DNA of 64,000 nt from Platynereis dumerilii. Its lineage: Eukaryota > Annelida > Polychaeta > Phyllodocida > Nereididae. The notes under the pieces were generated by a model, which saw only the letters and a program-made list of their open reading frames with translations, ran no database searches and had not been told where the DNA came from. The position numbers and the translations under genes were made by a program. Shown here one piece after another: positions 45,763 through 58,900 of this stretch (positions are counted from its first letter, which is position 1; each line of letters starts with the position of its first letter). The stretch covers positions 357,837-421,836 of the forward strand of contig JAPTHN010000184.1 in the NCBI GenBank assembly GCA_026936325.1, written 5' to 3'.

Positions 45763-46534
45763 GTAAGAAAATGTCGTTTTAATTGTATTCTAGAGCTTGT
45801 AAAACATCCAAGAGATGCTGGAGTGTTTGGAAACATCACATGTAACAGACAGAATCGTCTGAGCATTTCTAGACCTGCATTGAATGATTTCTTTCTCAGC
45901 AGTCAGCAGCTTGATGCAGATCTGCAGATGATGATCAAAATCATGCAATATTGATGCAAGATTTGTGGATTGGTGATTTATAGAAATCAATACTGATATT
46001 ACACCCCTTCTTCATAGGGTACATAATATGGTAATTATTGGCAGGAGAAATTAATCATCATGATTGAAGTTTATTTTCATTACAGGGATTGAGGGAGGAG
46101 GGGGGGGGGGGTCAGAATTGGTGGGGTTTAATAAACTTAAGGGTGCTGGTGACATGGAGGGGAGGGAGGTTGATGGTCGGGCCACTCTCTGATACATTGA
46201 ATCCTAATTTTGATCATGTCGATCCAATAATTTGTGAGTTTGAGGTGTACTGCTGACGACTTCTGATTTCGACACGACAGTTGAATTCGACATGTGCACT
46301 GGAGGGTTCAAAGTGCATTTAGACTGGTGATTCACCTGCAGCATCACTAGTTGCTGTGTTGGTCATGATGTCAACAACTTGCTGGACTGATTGAATCGTT
46401 TGCCAGGCAGGTTGGTGAGTGGCGAACTCAGCTGTCCTGTCGAAAATAGATGGCGTTGATGGTAGTGATTGGCATAATCTGAGGTGTCCGGTTACTTTAA
46501 TATCACATTTTTCTCGATCCTTGTACTTTTTTGG

Positions 46535-46676
46535 CAGTGGCGGATCCGGGGTTGGGTCACTGAGTTCTATGAGTAATAGCATTTTCAATAAAGTATGCTA
46601 CGACATGGGCTGCGAATGCCCTAACAAGCCCTTGGCTACCCAAAGACCATGCACTGGGTGTCTGGATCCGCCACTG
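46535..46676. mobile_element. 142-base MITE with CAGTGGCGGATCC ends
   Basis: The left tip CAGTGGCGGATCC and the right tip GGATCCGCCACTG are exact inverses. Such tips are typical of hAT-like MITEs. The flanks do not give a clear target duplication, so the insertion is probably old. Confidence 0.8.
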
Positions 46677-46736
46677 GTAGGAGTTCTACTACTGAATACA
46701 AATATGTGTTATTACTAATGATAATTTGCATTTCAG

Positions 46737-46951
46737 ATTACAAGAAAAAAGACTGGATTGAAAAAAAATCTTCGTGTTCCACTCCGCTCAACTCCCGAGT
46801 AGTTATGGAGTTTGCAGAATTCATTAAGACCCCAATGGTGGACGGGGTGACGCTGTATCGGCCGAACACCATGCCAATTGAGGGTACATTGTGCGTCACT
46901 GGGCATCACCTAATTCTGTCGTCAAGACGAGACCAACGTGAGGAGTTATGG
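46737..46951 (+). CDS. MTMR9: MTMR9 exon 1 coding (from ATG 46805)
   Basis: The acceptor tttcag precedes 46737, so 68 bases of 5' UTR come before ATG 46805. It codes for 49 residues ending EELW, in phase 0. The donor is GTAAGA at 46952. The start matches the human N-terminus MEFAE. Confidence 0.95.
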
Positions 46952-49900
46952 GTAAGACTAAAGGACTAATGACGGATTTCAGAAATTGTCGTCATGACAT
47001 TGTCTGTAACTATTGTCTGTAATCCTTAGAACAAGCGTCACAGGGGAGGTTGCATGCAGTGATGGAAATGGGGGGGGGGAGCTTAGGGGAGAAATGTGAA
47101 GGGAGCACTTACAAGTAATTCCCAGTCTAGGTTTAATCATTATCTTATAGTGCAAAACACATTGTAAATTTATGTTGTCTCAACAGCTTCAACCATAGGT
47201 GTATTGTCTTGTTAAAGAATAAAAATTCTTGATCTAATATCCATTGCTTTTTACTCAGAGTCATTTAGCAACAGATCTTCAAAAAGGGGGCGGGTTGGTC
47301 TTATGGTAGTGTGCTGGACTGCCAAACACTTGGTCCAGGGTTCGAATCCAGCTCTTGACGGCTCACCTTGGTCTATGTTGGACGACTGTTTCAATCATCC
47401 TTCGCCTCATTGCCGTGTCCTCCTCCAGTCCTTATTTAGGCTAATTAGCCTACCAAGTGCATAAACACGGGACATAAAGCCCCAATCATCTATCCATCCA
47501 GCAAATCTTCGTAGCTTCTTTTCTTTTTACTTTCAGCTGCTGCACAAACGAGTGGACAGTCTGGACAAGAAGTACTCTGCCGCCTCCGGAATGCTGACCT
47601 TCAAGTTGAAGGATTTCAAGGTCATTCAGATGGACATCCCCTCCGTGGAGGACTGCATGAACATTGCCCAGTCCGTGGAGCAGCTCTCTAACATCGGTAA
47701 GAGGACAAATTTGGAATTTACTCTGTATGTAGCTTTGGGTTTTTCAGGAACCACCAATATTTTCTTAACTTTATCCGATCCGGTTTTACCTTATTTTAGT
47801 ATTGCAGTATACATAGTAGAAGTCACATCAAAATTTTAGCCCATTCTATAAATATTTACCTTTACCAGAATGCACTTGAGGTTTATAATGTCATTCCTCA
47901 AGTAATCAAACTTGAAAATCCTCAAGATATTCCAAAAATCAATGAAGTGATCAATACTTTTGGTCAAATTAGGGTTTCTGAGTAAGTTACGGGAGGGCAA
48001 TTCAAATCTGGAATTCGTTGCTAAGACCAGTAAAAGGCCTCCGCTGATTCTTGAAATGTATAGCATAAGAAGTTCACAACTTAACTCTAACATGCTTTAG
48101 GCAACAGGCTTAGATGTTACAAGACCCGAAATAGTTCATAGAGTCAATAGAAAAAACATCTGCTGAATTTGTTGACATGTATATCGCCATGATGAACGTC
48201 GCCAACCAAAATAAAATCTAAAAAGCTGCTAACTACCACGTCTACGATTGGTGTATTACAATTATTAATTAAAATTTCCCAGCTGCAGTAATTTACAAAT
48301 GGTATCCATTCAATACTTTCATATTAAATTTTTTACTAGTCTTCGCTATTGAAGTCTTACAACTCTTCTACCTCATTCAATCGATGCATTTTTATTCTAG
48401 ACAACATAAACCTGTACTACCCCTTCTTCTTCCGACCGATGTTCGACATTATGGAGAACGGATGGCAAGCGTTTCTCCCGGAGACTGAATACAGCCGCCT
48501 GAAAGCTTCTTCTGACGAATGGAGACTCAGTGTCATCAACAGAAATTACGAGGTGAGAGTCAGGAGTTAAAAATAGTTATAAAGTATCCAAGCTTTTAAT
48601 TGTTGTTTTTATGGTGTCCAAAAGAATGTGAAATTTTGACATTCATTGGAAGTGCGCTATTCAGAATGATTTATAAATCTATGTGTGAACTACCCATGTA
48701 TTTTGGTTGACCGAAAAATGGCTATATTTTAGCGGAAATGATTTTCAGACTTACACTTTTTTTGGGACACCCCAATGTTGCTTAATTTTTCCCCAGCCCT
48801 GGTTGACCTTGTCAGGCCTCAGTCTGAAATTGTATATGTGCCTCACTCTGATATATTGTGGATGTTGTGGCCTAGTTGATAAGGTGTTTGACTGCTGTGT
48901 GCAATGTGCATGGTCGCGGGTTCAAACCCAGTCATGGCATGAAGGAACTAAGCAGATCCTCCTTAAATCACTGCTTCACTCAACCAGGCGCGAAAGGTTA
49001 CTTGGCTATAAGCAGTGATGACAAATGTAGAATGTTTGACTAAGGAGCATGTGAAATCAACTGCACACTGGTGTATGATCCCCAGAGAGCTGAGAAAGAT
49101 TCAAGCTTGATCAGGCCTGTCAAGGATGTAATTGTACAGTCGTCCGTACTCATCTAGGAGGACCGCAGACGCTAAACCCGTTACAATTACATTTACATGA
49201 GATCTATACTTTGTCTCTTTCTGATATTGGCTACACCCGAGTCTGACATTTTGATTCATCAATTACAAAGTTGCAGCTGTAGTTATGTAGTAAGTCTGCT
49301 AAATTATAACTACTTAATTCAACAGAGCATTTTATGTCAAAAATGGTCAAACTAGGTGCAAAATGCAACACAATGACTGCGTTATATTTTTGTCAAATGT
49401 TCAATGTATATCTGCTGCAGTTGCTAATCTTCCTCTCATATTTTAGGTTTGTGCCACCTACCCTTCCGTGGTTGTTGTACCAAAATCAGTTGACGATGAA
49501 ACTCTCGCCAGAGCTGCTGCTTTCCGACACGGCGGAAGATTCCCGGTACTCAGCTACTTCCACAAGGAGAATTCTGTGAGTATATTTACAAATCACTCAT
49601 AAAACAATAAAGATTCTTGGACAGTGTTCCATCTAGGATTTGATTTGGGCATACAATTTTTTAGAAATGAGGGCACTTTTCTAGAAATGAGGGCACTTTT
49701 CAAAAAAAATAAAAAAATTTCCAAAAATTTTGAAAAAAAAAAAAATTTTTTTTCAATTTTTTTTTTTTTGGGGCATGGCGGACGAGGATCGGGCATGGCG
49801 CGGCGCCATGCTCAAATGGCCTAGCTGGAACACTGTTGGAGTCAGTGGTAATTGGATGACAGGACTTTGAAGTCAAAGTCGGTTTTTGGGAGGAGGTGGC

Positions 49901-52900
49901 ATCCTGTAAGCTTTGAAAGCTACCCTGACCACATCATACACTGTTTTGTGAAGTAGTAACAAAAAGATTAACTTTCCTCCGGTGTGACACACATAATTAA
50001 CAGTTTGATATTTCTCAAAGCAACTGAATGAATGCTTGAGTGTTTCATAGTTGCCTGTTTGTTGTTTCAATTACTTTCTTTGTAGAAAACCATAAACAAT
50101 TAATTAAATCACACCGGAAAAAAGCTGACAACGGTTTAGAAATCTTAAGTATTTTGCAGAGCCTGTTGGCAGGGCGAGTGTTAACGAGTCCTGCAACGGG
50201 AGGATGGGAGATGGAGTCAAAAGTTAATCTGGTGACTCCTGACTTCTTGGTATTATTCAAGTAATTGAGAAATAGCAATTGAATAGTGGTACATTTTTAA
50301 AGAACAATCACACAAACCTTCTGAAACAAATACTAATGTATGAAATCCGATGAAAACATTGTGGGACTTATGTTTTCCTTTGCTTACCACATGAAACCTG
50401 GATGCCGTAAGGAGGAGCCGGGAGTCGGAGTTAAAATTGAGGAAGAAAAACGGGTCGGGAGTCGGTTCACTTGTTACCGGACTCCAGAGCCCTGTTGGAT
50501 GGCACTGTAAACCAAGTTTTTTATTCTTAATTTAAATGGTTGTAATATTGGTTGTTTGCAGATGGTCATTCTCCGCAGTAGTCAACCATTGACTGGAGTA
50601 AGTAACCGAAGATGCAAGGAAGATGAGAAATTGGTTAACGCAGTTCTCGGAATCGGAAAACGTGGATTTATCATCGATACTCGGTCACCAAATGCTGCTA
50701 AATTGGCAGCGCAGAAAGGTAAGAGCTGTTTGCTAAGTGGTACGTCACTTGTTAGTAACCAGTAATGCCTGTTTTCTCTCTTAAGTAACCAGTAAAGCCT
50801 GTCTTCTCTCTGATATGGTATTATACTATTATGGTGGAGGGAATTTAAGAGAAAGACTTGTGTTATAGCGGGAGGGTGTATGTAATTATAAATCAAGGAG
50901 AAAAATGTCCCTATCGCTTGCCGCTTAATGCGCTGAATATGTGGTAACCGAGGGGAGGAGGGGGCAGCGGGATTAGCTCAGTACGTGATAGCTTGCTGGG
51001 CTGCCAATCGCTCGGTCCACAGTTCGAATCCAGCTCTTGCTGGGTCGCCTGAGCGGCTGAGCCTATGTTGGATGGCTGTTTCAAACATCCTTCACCTCAC
51101 TGCCGTGTCCTCCTCCTGTCCTAATTAGCCTATCAAACGCATGAACGCAGGACGTAAAGGCCCAATCATCATTCCATCTCATTTGTGTGTACCTAATTTG
51201 TAAATTCTCTATTTTCACGGCTGTTTCAATCATTCCTCGCCTCATTGTCGTGTCCTCCTCCTGTCCTAATTAGCCTATCAAGTGCATAAATACAGGACGT
51301 AAAGCCCCAATAATCATCATCATCATCATGTGTTGTTTGCTTTCAGGAGGAGGTGTGGAACCGGAAGCCCACTATCCACAATGGAGGAGGATCCACCAGG
51401 CAATTGAAAGACACCATGTGCTCCACGAATCTCTTATTAAACTGATCGAAGGTATGCTATGATATGCTAGCCATGAATTTAAAAGCTGTTAGGGACCAAG
51501 CCATCTAAGAACACTGCATTGCATGCTTGTTAGGGTGATTAGGGGAGTCTGCAACATTTCCAGATTGTCTTTTTTGCATAGTTTTCAAACTCTTTACTGG
51601 TTTTCAAAAATGTTTGGGGTTTTCAGTCATTCTTGAATCTGCATGATTCTACATAATAAATTATCCCCCCCCACTCCATGCTATATATCTTTAGTACCAG
51701 TACAATCTTCATATTGTCGACAGTGTGTACCTCTTGCCGATAGTGTATGTTCGCATGTATTTTTTTTAACAACATCTTCTTATTTGCAGCCTGTAACGAC
51801 ACAAACACAAGCATGGACAAGTGGCTGTCTAAACTAGAATCAAGCAACTGGTTGACCCACGTGAAAGACGTTCTCAATTGCTCTTGTGTGGCTGCCCAGT
51901 GTATTGACAAGGAAGGTGAGGAAACTTAAGTTAATATTTAAATGAATTGTAAATGGATGGCATTGTATTCTCGGAAATATGGAAAGATCACGTGTTTAAA
52001 AATTAAATCAGTAATGATAAAATTGAATTCTGCTGTGGTTAGTCCCTATCATCTCGTTTATTATTGATAGATAGATAGATATATTTATTTCCAACATACA
52101 TAGTACATACATGGTATATTAATAAGGTTAGCTTTCAAATTATAATAAGAAAATTACATATGTTGGGGGCAATCTACCCGAGTAAATGATTATTACTGTT
52201 CCATTGGGGGGTGACTGCCCAAGTTAAATTAACAGTTAATTAAAAGGAGAATATATAAAAAAATAATAATCATATATATACTAATAATTAATATGTCAAT
52301 CCAACAAGTAGTTAATAATTATATACAGAGCATTTGTACCAATATACAAATCAGTTCATATAAAACAATAACATCACATTAACAATACTGTTGAAATTAT
52401 TACTTACAACGACAGAACATTCATGCAAGGAAATGCAAATTGTTAATTATAATGTATATATTTCATTCAACAAAAATGTCAATAAAATTAAAATTATTAT
52501 AATTTCTAACAGTTTTTCAATAGGATTCTAATTTTAAGATCACTACTTGCTTACTAAACAACTTAACATTCTTCTTATTTTTAACAATATTTGGTAACTG
52601 TAACCATAAATTCGGTGCCCTGCCGAGAAAACTTTTATTATAAATTTGTATAGTATGTTGTGCGACCCGTGGGCAGTCCCTGTTTCTAGTATTATATCCA
52701 TGTACATTTTGTTCAAATAAGTTAACTATTCTTTTTGGTAGAGTATCATTCATATATTTGAAAGAAATCTTCATAAGAGACAGAGATATTAAGTCTTCCA
52801 CAGTTAGAATTTTCGCTAATTTAAAATATGGTTTTAGGCGAGTTCTTCTATTAATTAAAAATAATGCCCGAATAGCTTTGTTCTGTTGAACCTGTAGCCT

Positions 52901-55900
52901 TTTTATATTACTGGTCGATGTCATGGGTCCCCATACACATAACGAATAAGTTAAGTGCGATTGAATGTTAGCAAAATACAACAACCTCTTTGAGCTCACA
53001 GACAACACATTTTTAACCATATTCAAACTATAAATTCCAGAATTCAACTTCATCGATAAATGCTTTACATGTTCATTCCAATTAAGATTTTCATCAATGT
53101 AAACCCCTAAAAATTTGGTACACGATACTTGTTTTATCTCTTGACCAGCAATTTCTATTTTTAACCGGCCTGAGGCCCGGTTAATCCAGGAGCTGTAAAA
53201 CGAATCTAGTGAAACCATAAACAGTAATCACAAACCAGTAACCACGAACCAGTAACCACGAACCAGTAACCACAAACCAGCATGGAGCGGGAGTTCGTTC
53301 ATAAACTGAATTGTAACTAAATTAGTAAATCAAATAGTGCATTATCTTAAAACTACATTTAGTTCATTTTATGCACATAAATTTCACCAGACAAGTTTGT
53401 ATACACAGATTTTATACAGACTCGCTGTCAGACACTATTACAGACGCTTGTTGACACTATTACAGACGCTTGTTGACGTCTACAAAAAGTTGCGCCAATT
53501 GCAGTGTTTTGATTCTAGGCTAACAATTTGAGCACATCAATTGAATTAAAATCTGCTGAAATATATAAAACTAGTAATTTGCCCGTAGATTGAATGGAAC
53601 AGAAAAGGAGATAATGAAAGAGGATACATATGTACATTTTAGTTTGATAAATAGGCTTAGGTGCATAGATATCATAGGTAGATAGAATTATAGATTCATT
53701 GATTGTTGCAATGATTGATAATCATTTATTAGGCCTAATTGATGTTGTTAAAAAAATTGTGAAAAGAGCTTTCAGAAAAGGTTTTTTTTTTGGGGGGGGG
53801 GGCTAAAAGTGAGTGTAAAGAGTAGGCCTACCCGTAGATAAAGAATGGACTAATCAAAATGAAATAGTCGACTATTAAACAGGCTTTGGGAGGAGACATA
53901 ATGAAATCATAGTATACTTAGCAAGTGTGTGAGCTTACGAAAATAGGCTGTGCTATATCTGTGGAGTTCCGCCTTAAGTAGCTCAGGAAGATTCAGATGT
54001 AATTAGAAGATCGGGCATCAAGTATCACTTGAGATAAATCCTGGATGCCATCATTTTAATAGTATAGAGAAGATACCAAGTATAAACATGTTGTCTTGTG
54101 TTTTTTTTTTTTTTGTCAAGGCGAGAATGCTAAGCCTTGATTGTTGATGTGAGCCCCAGATCTGATCATGTCCATGACATGAGTGGTTGCTGAGAATACA
54201 GGAGGCGGGGTTTCTGTGAAATGGCCAAATAGGATTGCTTGTCAATCATTTTCTGCCCCTCCCAGACAGACAGGCCATGCAAATTGGAAAGGTGCATGAC
54301 CCTTTAATGAAATGTCATACAATGTAACAATTTACATTGTAGCGCAATGCAATGTAACTATTTTCCAGACTTGATCAACAAAACACTGTCTGACTTTATG
54401 TTGTTCTGAAGTGCAAGATACACTCTTGTTGCCCCCCTCCTGTCTCTTACCTGATTTTCTTAAGACTTTCTTAAACTCAATGACCTCTTGATTAGGATTT
54501 ACCTGTGTCATCAGAAAATGAGGAATTATTAGATCTCTGGCTGTGTTGGTCACAGAAAGATGGCGTTTTCTTCTAACCATATAATTTTCTTTTAATTGTG
54601 AACTATTTAAATTGGAATATTAATGGGTGATTCTAAAATGTTGTTCCCAAAAATAGATTTTGACATGAAGGATTTAATAGCCCATATTTCATTCCCTGAT
54701 GAAAGAATCTGATTGGTTGTTTTGAAGTGAAAGGTGTGAAGTGCATGGTATCATACCTTAATTAGAACTGGGCTTCGTAATTGCAATTATCAAAGTTTGA
54801 TTGATCCTATATACTGCAAATTGAACAACAGAAGCAATGAATTGAAAGCATTAATTGGTGTTATAGGGAATTCGCATTGAAGTAGACTTTCTTGACATCA
54901 GTACCTATCAATTGGGCTCTACATGATATGTATGATCGTGATATATATTATATATGGTAGAAAGAAATCTATTTTATCAGTTTGTCCGTTTATTTCAGAT
55001 TGCTGCATCAAAATAAACAGAGTGTGAAATTGTTTATCTATAGCTTTTCTGTGCATTGCCGATTTAGTAGAGAGATACAAGGAAACATTGAGATGATCCA
55101 CGAAAAATTTAAAAGATTATAAAATACTAGCATAGTACCCGTGAAGTGGGGTAAAAAAGATGAGAAATAAAATAGAGATTGCCATTTAAGAATGAGAAAC
55201 ACGTTATCATTATGCTGGGTGACATCTGGAGATAAATGGAAATGATTGAAATGGAAGTAAAAGATAATGATTGAAAGTGAAAGAAAGCTGATTACAAGTT
55301 TCATGCGTGAGCAATGAGTAGTCTGACTATCTGTCTATCTATCTGTCTACTTTTCTTTGCAATTTGCAAAATAGTTTAATCCTGTGACACCACATGGTGA
55401 AGTTGGATGTTAATTTTGAAACTGGTTGGACCACTAAGCAAAGAGTATAATGAAGTTAGAGGCCTTAACTAATTTTTTTTGAGGCGATGCTTCAGCCCTG
55501 CGCTGAAATATTCTTAGTGATTCTATTTGGCACCTCCGCCTCTGTATAGATGGCCACAGGACTCCCGACAGGAGGCTTTTTCCAAGATTGGGAAAAGCAT
55601 CCTGTGAAACTGCGTATAAAGCGAAGCGGGGGCTAGCGTTGTGCATAAAATGCGGACCAAATTTGCGGAACGGCGGGCCGCGGGATTTCGAAATAAAATG
55701 CTGATACACAGTTGCGGAACGGGATGTTTTTTGCGGGATCGGCCGTAATTAAATGCAGTTTGGGTCAAATATGTGGAACAAGCTGAATTTGCTTTAAAAA
55801 TCGCCTCTATTTTTTTTTCGAAAAAATTTCTTGTTTTAACATTGTCAGTTAATCTCACAGTCTAAGTTGGACCACCTCCTCCAGCATGCTTTGGAGTCGG

Positions 55901-58900
55901 CATCTAGTAATGTGACAGGTCCCGGATGTGTCAGGATCCTGACATGATGCTGATTGGTCAATCTAATCACATGACCCAGCTGCCCAATCAGAAATTGAGG
56001 GCCTATAAACACATCCCAAGAAGCAGCGCGGCAATTAAGCAAGCAGATCGTAGGGATGCCTGCTAAGTGCCAGTCTGTTTACACAGACTGTAGGACCAGT
56101 GCTATCTCACAGTCCAAAGCAGAAATGTCGGACTCAACTCACAAAATACTCTCTACTCTCGCTGCTTTCAAACAATAAACAAGTAAAATAACAAACAAAT
56201 GCATACAGAACTTGCGATGTTGAGCGGCGCTGTCAGCCTTGTTATTTGATTTTCAATTTCAAGTTGTCACAAATTAGCCAGATAATAGTAGATCGTACCC
56301 AAATGATTGCATCATTAACAATATAACTATTTTTAATCATAAACCAAGCCAAATAACAAGTAATTCAGTGTAATTTTCATTGCACCGAATTCACTTTGGT
56401 GCTTGCCGAACTCACTTTTTTTAACTTTTTTTGAAAAAGAAAAGTTCCTGAAATTTTTCCGACGATAAAGATGTTTTCGCGAATGCGAAATAAAGTCATC
56501 GAAGTGTCGTTTTGGTCAGATCACGTATTTATGGTGTTATAAATGGTTATTAACTGAAAGACCTGCTTGAAAGTTTTATTTTGGGCCGTGGTCGTGTTTT
56601 TGTCTGACCGGAAGTTGTTGGCATAGACATCATGAGGAACTCTGTGGATATGGACTAAAAACAAACTCCCAAGGGAGGTTCGCCTATTACCAAAAGGCGG
56701 GATATAACAAGAAGAAGAAGAAGAAGAAGAAGCGGAGCATGCGCGTAGAAAATAATAATCATTGTAGAATGCAAAGAAACTGCAGTTTGTCACGTCAAGC
56801 ATTGGGACAGAACTTTAGCATTGTTTGTACAGTCCATAAAAATCAACACAATGAGATAGGAAGTTCCGGAATAGTAAATTTGACTAGAACTATGTCTGAG
56901 GTGGCACTGAAGTGCACTTTTGTGACGTCACATCCATTGTGTGTCAGATTGGCAGCATTACAAATGACAACATTTTGCGAAATTGGACTGCAATATCCAC
57001 AAATTGGCAAAGCTGATTCATCCTTAAAGAACACTATCACATTATTCTTCACAGAGCAGTTGCTCACATCAGGGCTTTGGAGTCGGAGTCGTGGAGTCGG
57101 AGGTTTTTGGGTGGAGTCGGAGTCGGAGTCGAACTTTGATTTTCAGGTGGAGTCGGAGTCGAAAATTAAAGTGGTGACTCCTGACTCCTTAAAATAATTA
57201 ATATAATTTTCAAAAACACAATTTCAAAAATGTGAAATGAATTCCAAATTTTACATAAAACTTCTCAAGCAAGTATTCATGCACAAACTCCTATGAAAAC
57301 TTTGTGGAATGACCTTTTTATCTCTGTTAACCATGTAATATTTATGTGCAATATATGCCGATAAGCGGAGTCGGAGTCGTAAATCAGGAGACCTAAGGAG
57401 TCGGAGTCGCTTTTCAGAAAGGCAAAGGAGTCTGGAGTCGGAGTCGGTTCACTTATCACCCGACTCCAAAGCCCTGGCTCACATACCAATGAAAGTTAAC
57501 ACCATGACCACACCAGTAAATACAATAAACCCTGAAACAATTCTGTAAAGTGATTCAAGACTCAACATTTTCCAATAAATTATTATAAACAATTTAATAT
57601 GTCCTCTCTTTGTGTCACTTGATTTCTCATGCACCTTCAATTCTGTAACTGTTCCAAGCAACAATACTTCCAGTCCAAGGTCACCAATCAGTCTCTCACT
57701 TCTTCAAAATATCAGTTGCTCAGTGGTTAAAGCAATGGCACCTAAAAATGTGTGAGGCCGGTTTTGAATCCGCGGATTCTTGTACAAGGGATATCTGGTT
57801 TATTGTTAATTCTCTTGAACAAAATATAGCACGATTTCTCTATATTTAATGATAGAGAGTTATAATTAAACCATTCTTTCAAGTACTTCAGGTCTTCATT
57901 AACCTTTCTAAAAAGGAATCTTGTATTACCACCAGTGATATAAATAGTAGTATCATCAGCAAAAGTGATAGCATTGCAAAATTTTAAACATCTGGACATA
58001 TCATTAGCTAGAATTGAGTACAACAAAGGACCCAGGACAGAACCTTGGGGTGTTCCATACGTGACTCTATATTCATCTGACAAGACATTATTAAACATTA
58101 CTCTTATATTTCTATTATTCAAATAACTCCTAAACCAGGCCAAAGCTGTTCCCCTTATACCATATGCCTCCATTTTCTCAAATAATATCTCATGTTTGAT
58201 GCTGTCGAAAGCCTTTGTCATGTCTAAAAATAGTCCGACAGTGTACATTTTTTTATTAAAGCCGTCAAGGACATTTCCTGTAAAATCTAAGATTGCATCT
58301 GTTGTGCTTCTATGTATTCTGAATCCATATTGACCCTCATACATTAATTCATGTTTGCCAAAAAATTTACTAATTCGAAAATGAACAATTTTTTCTAAAA
58401 TTTTTGAGATCACTGGAAGTAGAGATATCGGTCTATAATTACATATTTCCAAAACACTTTTTGCTTTATATAATGGTTTTACGATGGCTTGTTTCATGTC
58501 ATCAGGGAAAACACCCATGGACAAGGATTTATTAAATATTATAACCAGGGCTTGAAGTATACCAGGGTAAATAGTTTTCAGCATTGTATTGGATAATTGG
58601 TCATGTCCCTTACTAGATTTTGATTTTAATCCCTTAATATAACGTTCAATTTCAGCCTTTGTAGTTGGAAAAAGAAAACAAGTGTGTTCGTTTCTAGAAA
58701 TGGTTTTAATACATTCAGCTTGAGGTCTCTGTTCTATTTTTTCTGCTATGCCCTTTCCAATTTCGCTATAATATTTTGCAAAAGCATTACTAATTATTTC
58801 CTTGTTACTTTCTTTAATGCCATTGATATACATTTCATTGGATATCTCATTTTTATTTCTAATTTTCCCAACAACTTTGTTTAAAATACCCCATAGTTTT

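Noticed and set aside
55434-55858. Overlapping minus-strand frames of 91 and 111 codons in MTMR9 intron 7
   Set aside because: No domain and no repeat or splice evidence.
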